Shown here: positions 1 to 5,349 of the stretch, in pieces | Layout of the letters: each line of letters opens with the position of its first letter | Numbering within the stretch: position 1 is the first letter of the stretch | From: JALZDI01 sp036259355 | GTDB taxonomy: Bacteria > Actinomycetota > Actinomycetes > Propionibacteriales > Nocardioidaceae | NCBI GenBank assembly: GCA_036259355.1 | Contig: DATABY010000145.1 | Location: 1 to 7,123 of the forward strand | DNA: 7,123 bases | Direction of reading: 5' to 3' | Notes under the pieces: generated by a model | Seen by the model: only the letters and a program-made list of their open reading frames with translations | Told to the model about the DNA's origin: nothing | The model's database searches: none | Position numbers and translations under genes: made by a program

Positions 1-1009
1 CGATGTCGCCGGTGTCGGTGCGCGCGTACAGGTGCAGGTACACCGTCGCCTGCGGCAGCAGGCTCTTGGGTCGAAGCCGCACGCGAACCGGCGGTCGGGG
101 TCGATCTCGAAGGGTCGGAACGGCTTGACGAACGCCGCCGCACCCGCGTCTCTGTCCGAGGCGGCGCCGGTCTCACCATGGTCAGCGTCGTCGACGTCGT
201 CGAAGGTCTCGGGTTCGGCGCCGAAGCCTGAAGCGCCTAGACGGGGTTGGCCATGATGAGCATCGCCTTGGCGCGCCGGTGGTCCTCGGTGTCGGTGTCA
301 CCGAGGGCGGCGAGGATCGCGGCGAAGTAGCTGATGGTGGCGTTGATCCTGAGCATCGCCGCCGTGGACGACTTCACCTACAGCGTCTTCTGCCCGTGCT
401 CGTTGCACCGTCCCACCTTGGCGAACTCTTCCTCGGCGGCGGCGCGTTCGGCTGCCGCGGCCGCCTGCGGGTCGGCCTCGACCACCGTGGCCGCGACCAG
501 GGTCTCGAACCTGGACCAGCACAGCCGCCCGTCGGCGTACTCGACCACCCCCGCGTCCACCAGCCCGGCGCATCCGCGTCCAGGTCGCGGGTCTGCTGGG
601 CCACGTGGCGGGCGTAGCGCACCGGCACCTGCCCCGCACACACCCGCGCCCACAGCCGCGGCAGCCGGTGCCGGACATCCAACGCGTCGGCGATCAACAT
701 CCGCCCGGCGTAGGCGCTGCGGCCGATGCGCGGACCGAACTCGGCGGCAGCGAACTCGAACACCAGCGGCGTGCCCACCCCGCCGAGCCGTTTGGGCCGC
801 TGCATCCCCGGCAACCCCGGCCCACCACGGTCAGGGCGGGAGTCGGGGTGGTGCAGATCGGCGAAGTGCGCCGCGGCCACGAAGATCCGCGCCTCACACT
901 CGCTCTGCGTGGCGTGCCAGACCTCCACCGCGTCAAGCGTCTGCTCGACATCGAGACCTCTCACCGCCGCACCGATCATGAACCAAACGCCATCGCCGAC
1001 CACCGACAT
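1..1009 (-). pseudogene. DUF222 / 13E12-repeat family HNH endonuclease-like protein, multiply frameshifted, 3' end outside window
   Basis: Read on the minus strand from an ATG at 1009, the translation looks like the N-terminal DUF222 domain of the actinobacterial 13E12 family. Segments include RIFVAAAHFADLHHP, GTPLVFEFAAAEFGPRIG and VPVRYARHVAQQTRDLDADA. Homology then jumps between frames: frame 1 to about 571, a second frame from 569 (GLVDAGVVEYADGRLCWSRF) down to 226, a third from 225 (FGAEPETFDDVDDADHGETG) to 68, and back to the first from 67 to the left edge (KSLLPQATVYLHLYARTDTG). Each jump fits loss of one base. Two TAG codons interrupt the second frame, at 378-380 (after GQKTL) and 237-239 (after IMANPV). 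The C-terminal HNH nuclease domain usual in this family would lie left of the window and cannot be checked. No clear ribosome site precedes 1009; the ATG at 978 is an alternative start. Family members are often multicopy with unproven function. I call it a decayed gene; sequencing indels are a possible partial explanation. Confidence 0.85.
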
Positions 1010-1043
1010 AGCCGCTTGGCAGAATGTCTCGTCGTTCGCGTCG

Positions 1044-1553
1044 TCAGCCCCGACGCTGCTTCGAGGAACGCTCCGGCCATGGCCAGTCGTAGGTCAAGGA
1101 CTCGCCGAGCGGCAGCGGGTGCCAGGCTCGGGCAGCCTCCTCCATGACAGGCATCAACGCGTCGATCTCAGCGGCCGCTGTGGGGCTGGACGGCATGGTG
1201 GGACGGTGCCGGGCGGCCCGAGACTTCCAGGCGAGGTGGGCGGCATACGCGAGCTCCTCGGAGCGACCGATGTCGCCACCACTGGTGGCGTTCCGGCGTT
1301 CGGTACGCCGCGCCCACCGCCGCGTGCGCTGCTCATCGGTAGGTACGAACGTATGCGCGTCTCCACCGGCCGCCAGCTGACCGAAGATCCCGTTCTTGAG
1401 CCCGACCTTCCGCTCGATGAGCAAATGCACCATGTCGTGGGGCAGCCAGTCGTCGTAGCCAGGTGCAGGGTGCATCCGCAGGTTCGAGGCGAAGTCACGG
1501 TCGACGATGACGCCGTACCGGTGGACCCCCGACTTGATGAAGCGGACACGCAT
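1044..1553 (-). CDS. Conserved actinobacterial hypothetical protein, 169 aa
   Basis: I do not recognise a named domain, but the sequence looks like a conserved soluble actinobacterial hypothetical protein. An N-terminal strand-rich part (MRVRFIKSGVHRYGVIVDRD) leads to PAPGYDDWLPHDMVHLLIE at residues 29-47, whose H39-D-x-x-H43 pattern could bind a metal (inference only). GIFGQLAAGGDAHTF (55-69) follows, then a basic stretch (74-88), a SGGDIGRSEELAYAAHLAWK segment (91-110) and a C-terminal Trp/Pro motif (YDWPWPE, 155-161). There is no signal peptide or membrane helix. The ATG at 1553 is the first in frame after the wrbA stop; the nearest purine-rich sequence (GGTGGAGG, around 1583-1590) is about 30 nt upstream, so the start has no good Shine-Dalgarno support. 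It lies 64 bp downstream of wrbA and 34 bp upstream of the broken DUF222 gene, all on the same strand, so it could be in a wrbA transcript. Coding status is well supported by codon bias and composition; function is unknown. Confidence 0.75.
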   Translation of the reverse strand: MRVRFIKSGVHRYGVIVDRDFASNLRMHPAPGYDDWLPHDMVHLLIERKVGLKNGIFGQLAAGGDAHTFVPTDEQRTRRWARRTERRNATSGGDIGRSEELAYAAHLAWKSRAARHRPTMPSSPTAAAEIDALMPVMEEAARAWHPLPLGESLTYDWPWPERSSKQRRG

Positions 1554-1587
1554 GGGTGCAGCGTATGCGGCTACGTTTTCGTGCCTC

Positions 1588-1603
1588 CACCGAATTGTCG
1601 GTG
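1588..1603 (-). terminator. Weak hairpin between wrbA and the 169-aa gene
   Basis: CACCGA and TCGGTG form a perfect 6-bp stem around a 4-nt loop, 14 nt past the wrbA stop codon. No T-tract follows on the minus strand, so it is not a canonical intrinsic terminator. It could be a U-less actinobacterial terminator, an operator for the following gene, or chance. Confidence 0.3.
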
Positions 1604-1617
1604 CGGGGCTGACGGGC

Positions 1618-2220
1618 TCAGGCGTGCAGCCGGGCGGTCACGTCGGCGAGCCGGTAGCCCTGGTGGCGAGCCGCCTCGAGCACCTCGTCCCCCGGAGGGT
1701 TGTTGCGCTGCGTCGTGGCGTGCGACGTGCCGTACGGGTTGCCGCCGGCGGCGAACACCACCGGGTCGGTATAGCCGGGAGCCACGACGACGCCGCCCCA
1801 GTGGTAGAAGGTCGTGTACAGCGACAGCAGCGTGGTCTCGTTGCCGCCGTGGGGGTTCATCGCACTCGTGAACGCCGTGTACGTCTTGTCGGCCAGCTTG
1901 CCCTCGGCCCACAGGCCACCCGTGGTGTCGATGAAACTGCGCATCTGTGAGCTGGCGTTGCCGAACCGGGTCGGTGTGCCGAAAGCGACGCCGTGACCCC
2001 ACTCCAGGTCGTCGAGCGTGGCCTCCTCGATCGTCGGGGCCACCTCGTCGACCCACTGCTTCCACTGCGGGTTCGCCTCGATGGCCGCTCGCGGGGCCGT
2101 CTCTCCGATCCGTCGCACCCGGACCTCTGCCCCTGCCTTGGCGGCGCCGTCCGCGACGGCCTGCGCTGTCTCGTGGTTGGTGCCGGAGGACGAGTAGAAC
2201 AGGACTGCGATGTTGACCAT
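1618..2220 (-). CDS. wrbA: WrbA-type NAD(P)H:quinone oxidoreductase (flavodoxin-like)
   Basis: This is a 200-residue cytoplasmic FMN protein expected to reduce quinones with two electrons from NAD(P)H, so avoiding semiquinone and superoxide formation. The FMN phosphate-binding loop is at residues 9-16 (YSSSGTNH) after the first flavodoxin strand (VNIAVLF). The WrbA signature GTPTRFGNASSQMRSFIDTT spans 81-100 and continues GGLW, and GNPYGTSH (160-167) matches the PYG flavin-contact loop of WrbA. The length equals that of the E. coli family member (about 198 aa). The reading frame is open upstream to 2283, but the ATG at 2220 is chosen because AAGGAG lies 5 nt before it and flavodoxin homology starts right there. 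The gene is 114 bp past the DinB-like gene on the same strand, with its own plausible control region (inverted repeats at 2261-2289). The family assignment is firm; substrate preference is not shown by the sequence. Confidence 0.93.
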   Translation of the reverse strand: MVNIAVLFYSSSGTNHETAQAVADGAAKAGAEVRVRRIGETAPRAAIEANPQWKQWVDEVAPTIEEATLDDLEWGHGVAFGTPTRFGNASSQMRSFIDTTGGLWAEGKLADKTYTAFTSAMNPHGGNETTLLSLYTTFYHWGGVVVAPGYTDPVVFAAGGNPYGTSHATTQRNNPPGDEVLEAARHQGYRLADVTARLHA

Positions 2221-2225
2221 GCGGT

Positions 2226-2231
2226 CTCCTT
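2226..2231 (-). promoter_or_regulatory. Ribosome binding site of wrbA
   Basis: AAGGAG on the minus strand sits 5 nt before the ATG at 2220. It decides the start against the longer open frame reaching 2283. Confidence 0.85.
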
Positions 2232-2260
2232 CACGCACGCAGGGCAGCGGACGGCCCGCG

Positions 2261-2289
2261 CGCTTGGTTGAACGTTGTATCAAGCGTTC
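2261..2289. promoter_or_regulatory. Nested inverted repeats upstream of wrbA, possible operator
   Basis: CGCTTG (2261-2266) pairs with CAAGCG (2281-2286). Inside and overlapping it, TTGA (2268-2271) faces TCAA (2280-2283), and GAACG (2270-2274) faces CGTTC (2285-2289), around a central AACGTT (2271-2276). This short stretch is richer in A/T than its surroundings and lies 41-69 bp before the wrbA start, where a repressor or redox sensor could act. The arms are short and no named regulator motif is matched, so the call is tentative. Confidence 0.35.
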
Positions 2290-2334
2290 TGGGGTCCTAC
2301 CCGGCGCTTCGCTCGGCGTAAACCTCTCCGGGCC

Positions 2335-2925
2335 CTACGACGCCGCGTCCCGCGCCGCCTGCTCGAGCCGTTCCCGGTAGTCCTGCCACCACGCCCGGTC
2401 GCCCGGCGGCATGTTGTCGTTGTCCACCCGCAGGCCGACGGTGTCGTCGATGAGCTCCCGGACGATGTCGGCGTGCCCGGCGTGCCGGTGGGTCTCGGCG
2501 ATCATGTGTACGAGGATCCGGTGCAGGGTCACCTGCCTGCGGTCTTCGGACCACCACGGCACGGTGCCGACCGCGTCCAGCGGCAAGGCGTCGATCGTGG
2601 CGTCGGAGTGCGCCCACGCGCGGTGGTACAGCCCGACGACCGCTTCCCGCGACTCGTCGGCGGTGGCCCACATGTCCGCGTTGTCCTCGGCGTCGTCGGC
2701 CAGCCATGGCAGCGGCTCGTCGGACGGCCGGCCGAAGGTGTCGCCGAAGTATCCGAGCTCGACGCTGGCCACGTGCTTGACCAGCCCGAGCAGGTTGGTG
2801 CCCGTGGGCACGACCGGGCGCCGGATGTCGTACTCGGACAGTCCCTCGAGCTTCCAGAGCAGCGCGTCACGGGCTTGCTGCAGATAACGCCGGAGGTCTT
2901 GCTTGGGATCAGTTTCGGCGGCCAT
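2335..2925 (-). CDS. DinB-family (DUF664-like) four-helix-bundle protein
   Basis: The 196-residue protein has the pattern of the actinobacterial DinB/DUF664 group: KQDLRRYLQQARDALLWKLE (8-27), the loop VPTGTNLLGLVKHVASVELG (39-58), ESREAVVGLYHRAWAHSDATI (91-111) and VTLHRILVHMIAETHRHAGH (132-151). Conserved histidines H51, H140, H146/H148 and H151 include the likely three-histidine metal site of the fold. Relatives include mycothiol- or bacillithiol-dependent transferases and maleylpyruvate isomerases; which activity applies here, if any, cannot be told. It is expected to be cytoplasmic. The open frame extends far upstream to 3408 only because GC-rich antisense DNA lacks stops. Homology begins near the ATG at 2925, with an AGGA about 8 nt upstream; an in-frame ATG at 2934 would add MCA and is also plausible. 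It diverges from the MmcQ/YjbR-like gene with 66 bp between starts, and lies upstream of wrbA on the same strand. Confidence 0.88.
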   Translation of the reverse strand: MAAETDPKQDLRRYLQQARDALLWKLEGLSEYDIRRPVVPTGTNLLGLVKHVASVELGYFGDTFGRPSDEPLPWLADDAEDNADMWATADESREAVVGLYHRAWAHSDATIDALPLDAVGTVPWWSEDRRQVTLHRILVHMIAETHRHAGHADIVRELIDDTVGLRVDNDNMPPGDRAWWQDYRERLEQAARDAAS

Positions 2926-2978
2926 CGCGCACATCCTGCCATCCGGCAGCCAACGCCGCGTGGGATTCTCGCGCGGCC

Positions 2979-2984
2979 TACGCT
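2979..2984 (+). promoter_or_regulatory. Candidate -10 element for a leaderless transcript
   Basis: TACGCT fits the actinobacterial TANNNT -10 pattern and ends 7 nt before the ATG at 2992. That spacing would put transcription start at or next to the start codon, as in leaderless mRNAs common in this phylum. The absence of a Shine-Dalgarno sequence before this ATG agrees. No -35 match is evident. Confidence 0.4.
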
Positions 2985-2991
2985 GGCTGAT

Positions 2992-3447
2992 ATGCCGGAC
3001 CGGAGCCGGGCAGCACGGGTCGAGGACGTGCACGAGCTCGCCCTGGGCATGCCGCACGTCACGGTCGACCACGGGACGCGGGAGAACCCGGTGTACCAGG
3101 TGGGCGGCAAGTCGTTCGTCTTCTTCCGCAACCCCAGACCCGACGCGGTCGACCCGAGGACCGGTGAGCGCTACCGCGACGTGATCGTGTTCTGGGTCGA
3201 GTCCGAGAACGACAAGCAGGCGCTGGTGCAGGACGAGGCGTCGCCGTTCTTCACCACGGCCCACTTCGACGGTCACTTGTCGGTGCTGCTGCGTGCGAGC
3301 CGCATCGGCGAGCTGACCCGGGCAGAGCTCGCGGAGGTGGTCCAGGACGCCTGGCTGTCCCAGGCGTCGGCGCGCAGGGCTTCGGCGTGGCTCGCCGCCG
3401 CTGCGCACGAGGAGCAGAACTTCTCGCCGCCCGACCCCGCCCGCTGA
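2992..3447 (+). CDS. MmcQ/YjbR family DNA-binding-like protein
   Basis: The 151-residue product matches the MmcQ/YjbR (CyaY-like fold) family, small cytoplasmic proteins with a double-wing fold and no settled biochemical role. Visible marks are the N-terminal helix with LALGMPHVTVDHG (16-28), the strand pair VYQVGGKSFVFF (34-45), YRDVIVFWVE (61-70), the FFTTAHFDGHLSVLLRAS core (86-103) and the terminal helix LTRAELAEVVQDAWLSQASA (108-127). The open frame continues upstream to 2275 over the antisense of the DinB gene, but family homology starts at the ATG at 2992. That start lacks a ribosome site and may be leaderless. The gene is divergent from the DinB-like gene and ends 3 bases before the convergent cyclotransferase stop. 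Family call is good; DNA binding is only a family annotation. Confidence 0.88.
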   Translation: MPDRSRAARVEDVHELALGMPHVTVDHGTRENPVYQVGGKSFVFFRNPRPDAVDPRTGERYRDVIVFWVESENDKQALVQDEASPFFTTAHFDGHLSVLLRASRIGELTRAELAEVVQDAWLSQASARRASAWLAAAAHEEQNFSPPDPAR

Positions 3448-3450
3448 GCG

Positions 3451-3903
3451 TCACAGGCCGGTCGAGCGGCACTGGCGGGACCGTAGCTCGGCCACGTAGT
3501 CGTCCGGCGCGCCCGCGGCCTGCGCGGCCTCACTGATGACGCCGACCGTGGTCGCCGACGGCAGCCCGCCCTCGTACGCGTCGAGCACGTAGGCCCAGAC
3601 CAGCCGGTCACCCTCGAGCATCTCCACCCGGACGCGGATCTTGCGGTAGAGGCCCGGGCTGGCGCCTTCCCACTCGTCGAGGTTCGACTCGTCGTCGGCA
3701 GTGACGTCGTACACCGCCACGAAGACCTGGTGGAGGGGGTCCTCGACGATCGTGGCCAGGGCACCGTCCCAGCCGTACTCCTCACCGCCGAACGTCAGGC
3801 GCCAGCCGGTGAGCCAGCCGACGCCCTGCAGCGGCGAGTGCGGGCAGCGCTCGCCCATGCGGGCCGGGTCGAGGTTGGCGGCGTAGGCGGCGTACAGCGG
3901 CAC
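3451..3903 (-). CDS. Gamma-glutamylcyclotransferase-like (AIG2/GGCT fold) protein
   Basis: The 150-residue protein has the GGCT-fold layout: an N-terminal LYAAYAANLDPARM (3-16), corresponding to the substrate-binding YGSN loop, a GWRLTFGGEE strand (33-42), VFVAVYDVTADDESNLDEWE (60-79) and the KIRVRV/VWAYVLDAYEGG strands (88-93, 103-113). E79 in DEWEGASPGLY is the likely catalytic glutamate. Such enzymes release 5-oxoproline from gamma-glutamyl amines or peptides; the substrate here is unknown, and actinobacteria mostly use mycothiol rather than glutathione. It starts with GTG at 3903, preceded by AAGGTG, read either as a ribosome site (7 nt spacing) or, overlapping it, TAAGGT as a -10 element for a near-leaderless mRNA. 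It is divergent from lpdA with only 30 bp between starts, the same partner gene as in M. tuberculosis (Rv3304 beside lpdA), suggesting shared control. Confidence 0.87.
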   Translation of the reverse strand: MPLYAAYAANLDPARMGERCPHSPLQGVGWLTGWRLTFGGEEYGWDGALATIVEDPLHQVFVAVYDVTADDESNLDEWEGASPGLYRKIRVRVEMLEGDRLVWAYVLDAYEGGLPSATTVGVISEAAQAAGAPDDYVAELRSRQCRSTGL

Positions 3904-3952
3904 GGGTCAGCACCTTAGCGGCGATGAGGAACAATGACCCACGTGACCCGTG
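3901..3952. promoter_or_regulatory. Three copies of TGACCC around the cyclotransferase/lpdA divergent promoter
   Basis: CACGGGTCA (3901-3909) is the exact reverse complement of TGACCCGTG (3944-3952), with 34 bp between them. A further TGACCCACG (3935-3943) abuts the right arm, making a tandem 9-bp near-repeat. The arms cover both start codons and the 30-bp intergenic stretch. For the minus-strand gene the middle copy falls 17 bp upstream of TAAGGT (3912-3917), the place of a -35 element. Part of the similarity is constrained by coding (ATG ACC CAC GTG ACC), so an operator role is inference. Confidence 0.4.
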
Positions 3953-5349
3953 TAGTGATCGTCGGAGGAGGCCCGGGCGGCTACGAAGCCGCTCTCGTGG
4001 CCGCACAGCTAGGGGCTGCCGTCACGGTGGTCGACCGGGACGGAATCGGTGGTTCGGCCGTACTGACCGACTGTGTGCCGAGCAAGACCCTCATCGCGAC
4101 GGCTGAGCTGATGACCGACGTGGAGGAGTCCGCGGAGCTCGGCATGCGCATCGACGTCGGCCGGGGCCCGGTGCCGCCGCGCGACGCCGTCACGGTCGAC
4201 CTGAAGACCGTGAACGACCGCGTGATGCGGCTGGCCCGGGACCAGTCCGACGACATCGCCCGCCGGCTCGAACGCGAGGGTGTGACGCTGGTCTGCGGCA
4301 GCGGACGGCTCGACGGCCCGCAGACAGTCGTGGCGACGCTCGACGACGGCTCGGAGCAGCGGTACGACGCGGACGTCGTGCTGCTCGCCACCGGCGCGCA
4401 CCCGCGCATCCTCGACTCGGCGCAGCCCGACGGGGAGCGGATCCTCACCTGGGAACAGGTGTACGACCTCGACAAGCTTCCGGAGCGGCTGATCGTGGTC
4501 GGTTCCGGTGTCACCGGCGCGGAGTTCGCCTCCGGCTACCACGCGCTCGGCGCCGACGTCGTGCTCGTGTCGTCTCGTGACCGGGTGCTGCCGGGGGAGG
4601 ACGCGGACGCCGCCCAGGTGCTGGAGGATGTGTTCACCCGGCGCGGCATGACGGTGCTGTCGCGGTCGCGAGCGGGTTCGGTACGCCGTACCGACGGCGG
4701 CGTGGTGGTGACCCTCACCGACGGCCGCGAGGTCGAAGGCTCGCACTGCCTGCTCGCCGTCGGCTCCATCCCCAACACCGCCGACCTCGGCCTGGAGACC
4801 GCCGGGGTGGCCACCGACGACGGTGGTTACATCACCCTGGACCGGGTCTCGCGCACGTCGGCTCGTGGCGTCTACGCCGCCGGCGACTGCACGGGCGTTC
4901 TCCCGCTCGCCTCGGTGGCGGCCATGCAGGGCCGGATCGCGATGTGGCACGCGCTCGGCGACGCGGTGCAGCCACTGGACCTCAAGGAGGTCTCGGCGAA
5001 CGTCTTCACCGCACCCGAGATCGCCACCGTCGGATGGTCGCAGCAGGCGGTCGACGCCGGCGAGATCGAGGCGGTGAGCCAGATGCTGCCGCTACGCGGC
5101 AACGCCCGGGCGAAGATGCAGGGCGTCCGCGACGGGTTCGTGAAGCTGTTCTGTCGTCCGGGCACCGGCATCGTCGTGGGCGGCGTCGTGGTGGCGCCGC
5201 GGGCGAGCGAGCTGATCCACCCGGTCGCGATCGCGGTCGCGCAGCAGATGAACGTCGACCAGCTCGCCCACGCCTTCACCGTGTACCCGTCGATGACCGG
5301 GTCGATCGGTGAGGCGGCGCGCCGCCTGCACCGCACGCCCGCCGGCTAG
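3934..5349 (+). CDS. lpdA: LpdA-type NAD(P)H:quinone reductase (flavoprotein disulfide reductase family without the redox disulfide)
   Basis: The 471-residue FAD protein closely follows mycobacterial LpdA (Rv3303c, 493 aa), which reduces quinones with NAD(P)H rather than acting as lipoamide dehydrogenase. In order: the FAD dinucleotide fold VVIVGGGPGGYEAA (7-20), DGIGGSAVLTDCVPSK (36-51), the LATGAHPR strand (151-158), the NAD(P) fold IVVGSGVTGAEF (187-198), the second FAD motif GVYAAGDCT (312-320) and the dimerisation domain from about 350 (VFTAPEIATVGW at 357-368). Only C47 of the usual CxxxxC pair is present, and the catalytic His-Pro near the C-terminus is Tyr-Pro (VYPSMTGSIGEAAR, 450-463), so disulfide chemistry is not expected. 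This matches the known subfamily. GAGGA lies 5 nt before the ATG at 3934. It is divergent from the cyclotransferase gene, and its stop overlaps the stop of the convergent downstream gene. Expected cytoplasmic, with a role in quinone and oxidative stress handling inferred from family. Confidence 0.92.
   Translation: MTHVTRVVIVGGGPGGYEAALVAAQLGAAVTVVDRDGIGGSAVLTDCVPSKTLIATAELMTDVEESAELGMRIDVGRGPVPPRDAVTVDLKTVNDRVMRLARDQSDDIARRLEREGVTLVCGSGRLDGPQTVVATLDDGSEQRYDADVVLLATGAHPRILDSAQPDGERILTWEQVYDLDKLPERLIVVGSGVTGAEFASGYHALGADVVLVSSRDRVLPGEDADAAQVLEDVFTRRGMTVLSRSRAGSVRRTDGGVVVTLTDGREVEGSHCLLAVGSIPNTADLGLETAGVATDDGGYITLDRVSRTSARGVYAAGDCTGVLPLASVAAMQGRIAMWHALGDAVQPLDLKEVSANVFTAPEIATVGWSQQAVDAGEIEAVSQMLPLRGNARAKMQGVRDGFVKLFCRPGTGIVVGGVVVAPRASELIHPVAIAVAQQMNVDQLAHAFTVYPSMTGSIGEAARRLHRTPAG

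Noticed and set aside
60..575. Programmed frameshifting as an explanation of the DUF222 frame changes
   Set aside because: There is no slippery heptamer at the lesions, three separate shifts would be needed, and two in-frame stops remain.
334..1871. Long plus-strand open frames over the DUF222 and 169-aa genes
   Set aside because: Their translations are Arg/Pro/Ala-rich low-complexity shadows without motifs, while the minus strand carries recognisable protein sequence.
2275..2991. Upstream extension of the MmcQ/YjbR frame
   Set aside because: It runs antisense through the whole DinB-like gene, is Arg/Pro/Val-rich as GC-rich shadows are, and family homology begins at 2992.
2926..3408. Upstream extension of the DinB-like frame
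   Set aside because: It is antisense to the MmcQ/YjbR gene and carries no homology to the family; homology begins at about 2925.
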